From: Nymphaea colorata
Taxonomy: Eukaryota; Streptophyta; Magnoliopsida; Nymphaeales; Nymphaeaceae
Assembly (NCBI RefSeq): GCF_008831285.2
Contig: NC_045149.1
Coordinates: 8,706,417-8,770,416 of the forward strand
Direction: 5' to 3'
DNA: 64,000 nucleotides
Below the pieces are notes generated by a model. It was given only the letters and a program-made list of their open reading frames with translations, was not told the origin of the DNA and did not search any database. This document shows positions 39,046-50,100 of this stretch, one piece after another. Numbering within the stretch: position 1 is the first letter of the stretch; the number at the start of each line of letters is the position of its first letter. Position numbers and translations under genes: made by a program.

Positions 39046-42000
39046 TTTAGATAACCTTTAATATGTCCGTATTGGGAATAACTTCTCCAAAGCATTAGAC
39101 AATCTAGGACATGTTCTGTTAAACTTTTTGAGATTATCCATCACACTTTCCTGTTATGCTTCGATCCCCATGGCTTATTGAAAAACTGCTGGCAATTGGA
39201 AGTTGCCCATCCAGCTGAACTAATTAGGGTTTGAAAATGGCTACCTTCAATTGCTTGTGTGGCTTTGATTTCGGTGCTTGCTTCAACTTGGGTCGCTTGA
39301 TGGCAACTACTAGAATTTCAGTCCTTGTTCTATGATGTATCTACATATTCGAGACCATTGTGTCTCCTACATTGCAAGATGTGTCATCCAAAGGTTGTAA
39401 TAGTAGCTTGGATACTATTAAACCCATATTCCTATCTAATTTACCTAGGGCAATCTTGCCTCGGATGTTCTAGCCCTTTGTGCTATAAATGTATGGTTAT
39501 GATACATGCATAGAGACACAGTTTGCATGTACCACATTTGTTTTCTTTTTTAAGTCAATATTTTCAATATCTTACAAAAATTCAACATACTATCTTGTCA
39601 ACATGTTTTATTTGAATGTCTACTTCCATGGCCTTCTCCTTTAACATGTCAACATGTTTTTCTTATTCATTGTCAGGGGAAAGCAGTTGGGTGTCAGCTC
39701 TCTCTCCCTCTCCCTCTCCCTCTCTCTGATAGACCATGCACACACACACATACAAATACACTTACTGTAAATTTCCATTATAGTAGAGCTATATGATTTC
39801 CCTGCATTAGTATATGTTTTGTTGTTTGGTACCTATAGACATAGAGTATTGACAGGTGTCTGGTAGTGGTAACCAATATGAAGAAAGTGAAAACTTGGTT
39901 TTGACTTCTGATTGATAACTAAGTTGATTATCCAGTTCAATATCTACTAGAGCAAGCGCAAATGCTAGCTATGAAATCAAAATGGGGGGTCAGGGTTTGA
40001 AGGCCGACCTTACACAATTATCGAGAATAAAAAATCAGAGAGAATAAAATGTCAGATAAATTTACCATTTGTCTGTCAAGACATAAAGATAAGTTTAAGA
40101 ATAAATTAATGTGTGTGAAGCTTGATTTCACTATGTGCAAAGGGATTAGTGACTTTCGTTGGGACTCCCATATCAAGTGCACTGAAGTGGATGACAATAT
40201 AGGAGGAGATTACATGAACATGGTAACAAAACAAAACACTTGAAGAAGAACGAAAGGATGATTAGGATAGAGGATTACCTTGTTGAGGGACCCAAGATTC
40301 AATTATAAGATCAGTCACTACCAATTACAAACACAATGAGAGAGAGAGAGAGAGGGCTAGAAGAGGCTTGTAAAAGACACCAAAATGTTCAGTTGGCTTT
40401 GTTTCCTTGCGTTTCCAAGGGCTCATCTGTTGTAAGCCTAATGTTGGGCTCTTTCTGAAATCTTCTGTAAGTAGCTGTATGTAATTACTGACATTGCAAG
40501 AACTCAAAAATGAAGGTTTTGGATCTTTCAATAAATCTTTCATTGATAGAGGACATTGCAATCCTTCTAAGATTGGCACCAGAATCACTAACTTAATAAT
40601 AAGTTAGTGCTAGTAGCTCTTCAGTTTTTTAATTGGACCCAGAATACTAGTTCCTTTGGATATGCATAGGTCGATCTTGAACAATTTATTGAAAATGTGA
40701 TCGTTTTGGTTTTGTTGTGACTTTCTGATTGTTAGCAGCCTAGGATTCTTCCCATGAACTGTCTGTGACAACCTATTTCTGGGATATGCCCATTATGAGA
40801 TTGCCTGTTTCTTATATATTATTCTAAGGTAAATGGAAGGAGGAAAAGTAAAGAACATAAAGTTCATCTTTCCAACTTAATGTGGTCATGAGCATACTCT
40901 TCAAATAGGTTTCCTATTGACTTTTTTGGCAATCCCATGTACTACTATGTTCTGGCCACATTTGATATTGATTCTTCAGTAACATGAAATGTGGCCCTAC
41001 TGGTAACTTTCAACATACAGATTCTTCTTTTTTATAGTCAAGTGATATCCTGAGATGCTAAGTTGCTATTTCACATCCTGAACATGGAACTTACATTATA
41101 CCATTGTTACTTTGATCCTGCTGGATTCCTGTCTTCCTTCAGTCTTCTCTGCCTTATACGTTTTCTCCATTTCATCTTTAAACTGATGCCAACCCTTCAG
41201 ATGTGTTTAAGAGCCAAGTGGCACTGACTTCTTCCTGTCTGACTTCAAGATTTTGTTTTATGGGAAAAATAACCCGTAGGGAATCTGGCCCTGCTATCCC
41301 ATCAATTGACCTTCACTTGCTATTTTTGTCTTAAACCACATTATTGGACTCATGGTTGCAGAGATTGAGCTACGTTGTATATTGGCTGCCTCAGCAAGGT
41401 AAAATCTTGCGATGATGTAAGTTTGTTTACAAACCAACTCCCGAAAATCCCAATACATAAAAATGTTTACAAAATATGAAGGTACTCTAAATAAGTTAGA
41501 AATTAATGTATGTGCATAATGAACATGCATCTACGAGATAAGTTAAAAGGAATAGGGAATAAGAGAGAGAGAGGAAAGAAGCAAATACATATGTAAAACA
41601 CCGAAAGGAAATGAAAAATACAAGTATATGTGCCTAACTAGTTATGGAATAATCAATCTTCTTTTCTTATTCTACTTTTTGTCTTCGGTATATTTACATT
41701 ATGTGTCGATTGCATGCGCATTTTGCTGCCATTTTCAGGGTTCCCTTTCATAAACTTTCATCATTTTGTAAGGCAATTTTACATTTTTCCCCATAGCCCT
41801 ACGGATATCTCGGATCTCCTATGTGCAAAAGTTGATAAACTAGTTCCTGCAGACATTACCTTGGTTCAGTTTTACAATGGAGAGTTCCATGGCATAACGT
41901 CAAGAGTGAGCAGAGTAAAGCAAAATAGATTACTTCTGAGTTATTAAGAAAGTCTGAGGCAAAGGGAAACAAACCCGGGTACTTCCTATGGAGGAGGAAA

Positions 42001-42472
42001 ACAGTTATTTCTACCAAGATGGCCTCCTAAACAGAGATTGGCTGTAAGAAAGCGAGTCTGTGCCAAAGATCATAAACAAGTGAACCACATTTTTTGAAAT
42101 GCTGTACAACCTTCATAAATTTCTCATGCCAATCATTTCTCTTGGTTTAGCCTGATAGCAGCACCAAGTGAGGAACAAAATTTTATGTCGGACTGTATTA
42201 AAGTAAATCATCAACATTGAGACCTGAATGGTACCTTGAAAAATTGGACGCCTTGGTAAAATGTGCGGAAGCTACAAACCAGCTGCACTAGAACAGAACC
42301 TGCCAAAAAATAATAATAATAAAAATAAAAATAAAACGCATGAAAGCCCCGGATTTACAGCATAGAAGGCCAAATATGACCCTCACTGGCCAGAGGTTTG
42401 CGTAGAGGGAAGGTCACAACTCAAACCTACGTTACGGCCAAAAGAAGGCCATAAACCACAGGTCGTTTCCTT

Positions 42473-42475
<3 letters not shown>
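39046..42475. other. Intergenic, mostly unassigned
   Basis: CTCTCC and GA runs occur near 39698-39727 and 40337-40354. The minus-strand frame 40588-40325 is open but unassigned. A possible exon lies at 41804-41908 (listed separately). No other coding evidence. Confidence 0.4.
41804..41908 (+). other. Possible isolated exon, weakly RST-like
   Basis: An open stretch between an acceptor-like TTTTCCCCATAG and a donor-like AGA|GTGAGC encodes about 35 residues including DLLCAKVDKLVPADITLVQF. The pattern is loosely like the helical RST domain of SRO/TAF4 proteins. There is no partner exon, so it could be a gene fragment or chance. Confidence 0.15.

Positions 42476-42510
<35 letters not shown>
42476..42510. 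repeat. (GA)n microsatellite
   Basis: About 17 GA units. Confidence 0.95.
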
Positions 42511-42512
<2 letters not shown>

Positions 42513-42536
42513 TGCACAACAAGAGGTAAGAGTTAC

Positions 42537-42870
42537 CTAGATATGAGCCCCGAACGATGGAGGATCGAGATGAATCGGCAGCAATATTGTTGTTCCCTGC
42601 ACCAGAAGATTGCGGTGAGCATCAGACGGATATGAGGAGAAGCAAGGGCACAGGCGCGAGAAAGAGAAAGATAGAGAAGGAGGAAGAGAGCGGATGGAGA
42701 GACGAGCAGACGGAGAGACGACGAGAGGGAGAGAGAAGTTTCGAGCGGGAGAGGAAGACGCGAGCCCTCACCCGAGCGTCCGGTCCGGGAAGTTCCGAGG
42801 GTTTCCGGACGGCCTTTGATAGGGATTTTCGAAAATGGAACGTTCCGTTCTGAGGCGTTCCAACGCCATA
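42537..42870 (-). promoter_or_regulatory. Candidate leader exon/promoter, minus strand
   Basis: A GC- and purine-rich block (CT-rich on the minus strand) ends in a minus-strand donor-like CTAG|GTAACT at 42537/42536. It resembles the proposed RMD5 leader. The only downstream minus-strand coding gene is the Harbinger transposase, 6.7 kb away. A plus-strand donor-like AGAG|GTAAGA lies nearby, so orientation is uncertain. Confidence 0.2.
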
Positions 42871-42883
42871 AAACGACTTCCTA

Positions 42884-43060
42884 AAAGTACAATTCAATTG
42901 GGTCCAAAATCCGCAAAAAGGCCTATTAGTCTCAAAGTACAATCCAAACCGGGTCCAAAATCCCCCAAAACCGGCAACTTCTGCCAATACTTCTTTCACT
43001 CTCGACCCAACTATGATTCTGGTATCTGGATCCAAAATCTGCCAAAAGGCCTATCAGTCT
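42884..43060. repeat. Tandem 51-bp repeat with a third dispersed copy
   Basis: Units start at 42884 and 42935, each AAAGTACAATYCAA followed by GGGTCCAAAATC. A third partial unit at 43028-43060 repeats GGATCCAAAATC and GGCCTATCAGTCT, which matches the end of the first unit (GGCCTATTAGTCT at 42920). Confidence 0.8.
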
Positions 43061-43699
43061 TTGTGATTGTTTTGTTATTGCCGCTCTTTTTTTTTCTTTT
43101 TGTTTAACATAAACTTTTGTTGATCAACAACCTTTAATTACTAATGTGGTGTTATTTCTAGTTATTTATTTATTTTTTATTATTTGCTAATTAATTCTAC
43201 ATTCTTCAATGCTATAGTAGTGAGAAATTATCGGCCAAGCATGAGTTTGTGCAAATTCATAATTGAACCATGTATGAAAGGCAACACACATGCACACAGA
43301 CATTTGGTTCGTTGATCTCATTTAGTAGCCAATCCTCGCTTCACATTGTCATAAAGCAAATTAAACTTGAATCCATAAAAGACCAGCATTCATTAGCTTG
43401 TGTTGAATGAGAAGTGCCTGTTTTGAAATAAATTATGTAATCATTTCCTTGGGAGGAGGATCCCCAAATCTCTTATCTTCACACTATTTAACTTTGCAAC
43501 CAATGCAAACCCATTTTTGTCTTGGGTCTAATGGATGGAACCTTGCCCATGGATTCATCATGGTCCATTTGTATTGTGCATAAATACAAATATCATCTGG
43601 TATGCATATGTTTTTATTTAATTCAACTATGTCCAATTATTGGGTTCCAACATTTGGTGATAGTATGAATGTACAATAACTAAGTGAGACATGCTAAGC

Positions 43700-44110
43700 T
43701 ATTTCCATCACTAGTTGGGCTTTGAATTGAATGTATGTAATTGGACGGAAGAAGACCCTACATATAAAGATAAAATGGAAAATTTGAGATGCAATTGCAA
43801 GCAAATTGTTAAAGGTGGTATAACAAGAATCGGGAAACATTTAATTGAAACTCACAAAGGTGTGAAACCATATCAACATACGTTGTCACACGGTACAATT
43901 TTTTTAGAAGTACCTGCAAACAAAGATAGGTAAAAATGAATAAGAGAAAGATAATATCGAACTGCTCGAAATAAAGATCTTATTGAAGGGGTAATGAGTG
44001 GTGGTTTTACTTCTCCTTCGATTAATACAGCTGGAAGTTCAATTGGCCCTATAAATCAATTTGTAAGTTTAGAAGCTCGACAAAAAACTTAAACAATGCC
44101 TTCAAAAAAG
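43700..44110 (+). pseudogene. hAT transposase relic (BED finger end)
   Basis: An open stretch at 43715-43933 keeps a BED zinc finger: NLRCNCKQIVKGGITRIGKH then ETHKG, with the Cys pair and His pair in place. After stops at 43931 and beyond, the linker continues (LIEGVMSGGFTSPSIN, then GPINQFVSLEARQKT), as in hAT proteins with DUF659. Nothing further is recognised, so only the N-terminal fifth survives. No ends or target duplication found. Confidence 0.7.
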
Positions 44111-44317
44111 AGAAAGGAAAACATATTCTGCCATAAGGATTATTTTTTTTTTAAGCAAATGTCTTGCCATTTAACTTATGTATAGTCTATTTTTTGTATT
44201 TATTTGTGAAACTATTGAAAATTATGGTTGACAGGAAGAAGAAATGTAGGCCTATGAATGAGGGTAGAACCATTAGGGTAGAACTAGACTGAGACCGGTG
44301 GAGGAATCTAATGCAGC

Positions 44318-44514
44318 CAGGGGCGGAGGGAAGGTGGGGTTGGCAGGGGCCTTGCCTCCCTCTCAAATTTTAAAAACTTTAAAATATTATATGTAAATTG
44401 AAAATATTTAGTTTAATATATATAAAAAATTTGAAAATTTTTATTTCGGCCCCTGTTAAAATTTTGAAACTATAGTTTGACTCATGCAACAAAAAATTTC
44501 TGCCTCCGCTCCTG
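44318..44514. mobile_element. Non-autonomous hAT-type MITE (copy 2)
   Basis: 197 bp with ends CAGGGGCGGAGG and CCTCCGCTCCTG (inverted, one mismatch). Flanked by AATGCAGC (44310-44317) and ATTGCAGC (44515-44522), matching at 7 of 8 positions. AT-rich core including TTTCGGCCCCTG. Same family as 33-224. Confidence 0.85.
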
Positions 44515-44522
44515 ATTGCAGC

Positions 44523-46434
44523 ACTTGCTAGCAGGTTGTGCGCAACTTTCAGCAATGCCTCTCTCTTTGCTTAGTGGGTAAAAAGTCGATACTTGTTTAT
44601 GGTAAGAGCTACTGGATGCTAAAGGAACAGTGGAAGGGAACTTGGAGCCTTGGGAGGGTTTGGATTATAATAGAAAACAAGGTAAAGTGGAAGCATGAAA
44701 ATGGAAAATTGGTCAAGCTATGAATTGTTTTTAACAAAAGAAATTTTGATAAGTAAAATAGGTGGAGAGGATTATGGTGGAATAATAGGTCAACTTGAAA
44801 TGAAGGTTATAGAAGTGGCTAGAATGAATGGGAGTTCAAATGCCGCCAATTGGCAATGCAATAGTGGAGATTAAGATCAACTCAGTAGTCCCGCAAAAAA
44901 AATGTTCTTGCAGCGAAAACTCCAGATCTTAAGAAACTAAAGAGGATGGAGATTTGGACAGCTAGAGTAAGCAGGTGAAAAAAGATGAAGCTGTTGGATA
45001 TGGAACCATGATGCGCTTGCTCATGTTAGCTGGTTTCTTTTTGCAACTTGTAGTCAAAGGCTGTTAACGATGGATAGACAGCAAAGACACCGCATCCCTT
45101 TGGTTAATAGATACCACTTATGTGGACCAGGGGAAGGGAAGCATTCAACCAGAGAATGTAGAGCTGGATAGTAAGTTGGTTTACAAGGAATAAGGCTCAT
45201 TGGCAGGATGCCTGCATGGAGTTAGATCAGACCCAATTGGCTTTAAAGGTTTTGGTGCACCACCTTCCACGTTATCACTTGGAGAAACCAAGTAGCGCAT
45301 ACTATCATTCTAACTTAGATGATTATGCAGCATCTTTCCAGATCTAGTGTTGTGTTGGGTGAGCAGGAAGTGTATTTCATCGTATTGCCTAACAAAAGAG
45401 CCGAAACACTCACCCAACCCCTATCTATTAATGTACTAAATTTGCTTGCGGTGTCTTAGGATGATGCTTTTGCGATGCTTTAGGATGAGTGTTTCATCTT
45501 ACTGCCTAACAAAAGAGCCGAAACCCTCACCCTACCCCCTATCCCTTTGGGTACTAAGTTTGTTTGTGATGCCTCAAGATGACAGTTATACTTCAACTTG
45601 CATATCCATGCTTTCCCTTTTGCAACACTATCAGATGACACCTCAGCACAGTTGACTTTCCAAGTAAGGCGAGAAGGCATTAATGGAGGTCTCCATTAAC
45701 AGAAACCCAAAGCAGGATTCAGTAGCACCGTTATGCAGATAGTGATCCGGAAGCTCAGAAGTGAGAAGCTAGTGGCAGCAGTTTGGTAAGACAGAAACGA
45801 GAACAGGCACCTTTCTGAAGTAGGAAAAGTGGAGATTGATCCTTTGGATGGATGACTGCGAATGAGAAGGGAGAATGATATGCTGCGAACGCTTCAAACA
45901 ACGCAGGGTGCAAAAAAAGGTTGAGAGAGGAATGGTACAAGGACACCAATCGCTTAGACGGACCATGATTAGAGACACCAGCGATAGGCTAAAGATTCTG
46001 GACCTCTCGCTATCGGTGGAAGCAGAAAGATCCTTCGAAAGACGTGCAGAGAGAAACGATCCATGCTAAACTAGAGTTTTTGACTGGTCACTGGTCACCC
46101 CACGATTTTTTATGTAAAAAGTCTTTTTTTTTTTTTTCTTCTTGTTAGAAGCAGTGTGCTGTCTGCCTGGTTTTTTTTCTCCCTTTTTTTTCCGATGCCC
46201 AACAAGCGGATAGCTGTTTTTGCTGTAAATATCATTTGATTGTTAATAAAAATGAGGGTGGCCAAGCTCCCGGCATCCCCCTTATTGGGACCGGATAAGA
46301 CGGGAAAACTTATGACAGCGGCAACCCTAGCAACGTTGTCCTGGTCAAGTTAAAAAGAAAACAGGAAAGTGAGACAAACCACATTTTTCATTTTTGGAAT
46401 GGAAAAACACGATAGATGTAAGATTTAATAAATG
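44523..46434. other. Unassigned; possible LINE remnant
   Basis: No intact gene. A degraded zinc-knuckle-like HLCGPGEGKHSTREC is encoded near 45117-45160. Near 46120-46260 there is T-rich DNA and GTTAATAAAAATGAGGGTGG, which resembles the 3' end of plant non-LTR elements. These two hints are weak. A 117-bp tandem duplication is at 45371-45604. Confidence 0.25.
45371..45604. repeat. 117-bp tandem duplication
   Basis: Two units start at 45371 and 45488 and share GCCTAACAAAAGAGCCGAAA, GGTACTAARTTTG-like words and TCTTAGGATGA/CTCAAGATGA. They differ at roughly one base in six to eight. Confidence 0.85.
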
Positions 46435-46442
46435 ACCGTGAT

Positions 46443-46856
46443 AAGGCTGTACACAAGCTGAGTCGAGCTCAAACTCCCTTAGCTTGACTCAACTCAACTT
46501 GCAGCGTGCTCAGCTTGAGTCAAGCAGTAGGTCGGCTTAAGTCAAGTAATACAAGGTCAGCTCAAACTAAACACGATAGGCGGAGCCTCAACCCAAGCTT
46601 GACTCATTTAAGCTTGTTTACCAACTCCATGATTGACTTGATCTCGTTACTGGTTTTAAGTATGGAATTTACCAAAAAAAAAAAAACACCTAGATTAAAC
46701 GAGCTTACTCGAGTCAAGTTCATGTAACTTGAACTCATCTCATTTATAAGCTCGAGGTTTCAGTTAGCTAAACGAGTCAAGCTTGAGTTGCATCTGAATC
46801 GAGCTTAACCGAGCAAGTTCGAGTCTAGTTAAAGCTCGACTCATGGTACAACCCTA
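46443..46856. mobile_element. hAT-type MITE related to 21452-21921
   Basis: 414 bp with worn inverted ends (AAGGCTGTAC on the left; TAGGGTTGTAC as read from the right on the other strand). Flanks ACCGTGAT (46435-46442) and ACCATGAC (46857-46864) agree at 6 of 8. Arms consist of GAGTCGAGCTC, CTTGACTC and GAGTCAAGC words. It lies just past the 3' end of the HEAT-repeat gene. Confidence 0.75.
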
Positions 46857-46923
46857 ACCATGACACCATCAACTTCCCTGGCAGGAAATGAGAAGAAAAA
46901 GGATGACACAAAAGGTTGATTGT

Positions 46924-46929
46924 TTTATT
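46924..46929 (-). terminator. Possible poly(A) signal of the HEAT-repeat gene
   Basis: AATAAA on the minus strand, 217 bases beyond the stop codon at 47146. Tentative. Confidence 0.35.
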
Positions 46930-47145
46930 CTGTAAAACAGCTGCAGTCAAAATGCCATTTGAGGAAACGGTTAAACAAAAGAATGGAAACATTATTTCAT
47001 CCAACTGGATATTTACAACAGACCGCTCCCATCTCACCAAATTGACTTAATATGGCTCTATTATACAACATATAGACACAGTAATATACAACATACATGT
47101 ACAAAAGAATAACACACATATTACACGACATATACATCAGATAAC

Positions 47146-50100
47146 TCATTTAACTGAACAACCAGCCTTTATCAACGTACTTAAAGCAGAAGATCTGGTG
47201 GCACGAACAAGAGGATCTGGTGATTGGCTCATTTTCTCCGTTAGCAGTCCAAACACCTGAATATAAGAGCAGCGGAGTTCGAGTCAAATAATAGTAAGTT
47301 AGAAAAGGAATGAACTTCCACCAAAAGTTGACATAATTTTCTTTGTTAACCTGTGCATAATAGTAAGAGAACAAGCGTTGGTCCTCTAAATGTGATATCA
47401 AGCAGGCAGCAAAGCAAATGGCATTTGCTTGGATAACCGAGGAAGGAGCATCAAAAGCCTGGTTCAAGGTCAAAGAGTAGCATTGGATGGTAAAGAGACA
47501 CGTTCCTCTATAAATCCCAACAACAATTGTCATGTTCCAAGAAACAAGCAAACCTGAACTATAGATGCTAAATAAGTATCAGCCCGAGAAGGAACATGCT
47601 GGAGTAGCAGCTTTGTAATGTGTCTAATGAAGTCCTCATAGTCACTCCTGAAAAGCAACCACCGGATAAAGAATTCATGGATACAGAAGCAACAAGAAAG
47701 AGTGTGTCGAAGACGCTAATCTGTACAAGTGATGCAAAAGAGGAAGTAGACATTGGACAGCTGAAAAAAAAAAAGCTGTACATGATAGCCTCCCCACCTG
47801 CGGTCCAGATTAAAGGGTGCACCTATTAGCAATGAGAAATCATTCACCTCCAAAAGGGGTAGTAACTGCCAAAGAGTGTTCTGCAGAGTAGAGAAACTTT
47901 TCATTAATAACGTAAACAGAATTGAGGAATCCTCAAAATATGGATAATGAAAAGTTTGTAATGTAAATTTGAAGTCCCCATGACCATCCAGTCCTCCAAG
48001 AATTGTCAGCATGATCTCTGTTAGTAGCAACAATTATTCCCTTAGAAAGGGTCCAGTTGTGAACTTTTTGAAATAAAAGGAATGAGGATTCTTCATTTCT
48101 ATTTTTGTGACGAGCCAAATGGAGGCTATGAAGAACTTCAGGAACTTCTTGCCTTGGAAACATATATTATGAACAGGCCAATGAGAGGCAACTAGGCAAA
48201 CCTTGCATGACTGACGAACACCAGAATCCTCATCATGAACATGAAGAATAATCCGAGGAAAACTAGCATGCACCTAGCAAACACACGTGTAGTTCTGTCA
48301 AATAAAAATTCTGAGACTCTCAAAAGGAAAATTGTGATTGTGGAAATGATTGCATACCTGTTCTAGAAAATTTTGTTTATTCCTCACACTGAATTTGCTA
48401 AGTGCACCAAAAGCTGCAAATGCTGCAGCTCTAATCTTTACATCAAGGTTGACCTGATTGAGAAGAACCAAAAGAAACTGAATCAGATGAAAGGAAGCAA
48501 CAGAAGCCACTGAAAAACATCCGCAAATTTCAACAAATATCAAATGAAAGATGCATACTGTCATGAAATTCTAAATAAGAGATCAGTAGGATAAGGAAAA
48601 AGCTAAAAAATGTGTCACAAGATGACACTCAGAAGATAAGTATTTCAGAAAACCAACCCATACTTCACAAGCAAAATAAGACAAAATACCAATTAGAAGC
48701 AGCATCAATTTTGCAGCTTCAAACAAGCTGCAGCAGTGGCAGGATTTAGATAGCACCATTAGTAGAATGCCTTGGTATTTCATGATTTATCTATTTCATG
48801 TAAAAACAGAAGAAAAAGAAAAACAGCAGCATAGGTGAACAGCGACACATACAATATAGTTGGGTGGTGCATGAGAATGATCTTAGTGTAGGTTCACAAT
48901 TCACCAAGATTGTTGGAAGCATGAATTTCTAGGATGTGGAAGGCAGCTAATAGCACTGCATAAAGTATTAGAAAGCATTACCTTCAAGGACAGTAGTATA
49001 AAGTTTTGCAGGAGAAGGACCCTGTGCACTATAATAGTGTTAATAGGAGTTCAGTTTACTAACACTGTTTTGTGCTTATGCTGAACGTAAGTAGTCAACT
49101 ATTGCATAAAGAGTGAAGACTACTAGTTGATAACATTCAGAAGAGGCTTTAACAAAGAAAATAAGATTCAGAAATTCTTGAGAAGAAGTTCTGAGAGAGA
49201 AATGCTGTTCAGCATGACAAAGAGGATGAAGAGCCCACACGGAACTCTCGTTGTCCATTAGCATCCCCTTTCTGCCAAAAGCACATTAAAAACCAGAAAT
49301 GTCACCTGAGGAGATCAAAATTACTTGATAGGAAATCATAAACCTCACATTAATGAATATCTCAAGCATGAGAAACATAGTTATTATAGTTAACAAGCAA
49401 CAGGTAGAAAATGGGTGCAAGAATCCGTGAAAATTTTAGCCCATAGCCTCCATGAAGCTTCAAAAAAATGCTTTAACTTTATGAAAATTAAGTGCTTACG
49501 AAGCATAAAAGGAATGTTGCCAAGTGTTCAATGGAACATTATAAGCAATATCAGTAGAGAAAAGAAGTGTACAAAGTCATTCTTTCACCTTTCCAGATTG
49601 TTAACATACCAAAGAAACTGCTTTTAAACAAATAAATGTTCAAGCTTTTGTGCAACCATGAACCATACAAGGGTGTTGAGGAAGAAACCAAAAAAAAAAA
49701 AACTCCCAACTCAAAGATGGACATCCAAACACGGAGAGCTAATTTTTTCTATTGGGGAAAGCAAGAATTCATGAAGTTATTAAAAAAATGAAAGAAATAC
49801 AAATTTTGCATCTCCAAGGAAAGCTTCTGAAATTTTAGTTTTCAAAAGAAAAAAAGACAAACAATCGGAAACAAAGACTAGGCTCTCATGTGAAAGAAAA
49901 CAGTACACAGGGTTGCAGCATCACATACTAGTGTTAACCCCCTTAGCAGGAAAAATTTACAAGACTTAAATGCCCTCAGTTGATTATGTTCAACTGCTTC
50001 TTTAGGACGGTACTGAGCAATGATTGATGAGTACACACAGTCATGTAAACAAGTTCCAATGCCCTTTTCTTTTGTCTATAAAAAAAGAAGATAATTCTCC

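Noticed and set aside
41804..41908. SRO/RST-domain gene
   Set aside because: Only one short possible exon with weak similarity and no partner exons within 2 kb; kept as a low-confidence feature only.
44523..46434. A LINE element
   Set aside because: Only a degraded knuckle-like stretch and a T/A-rich end; no endonuclease or reverse transcriptase blocks found, so not called.
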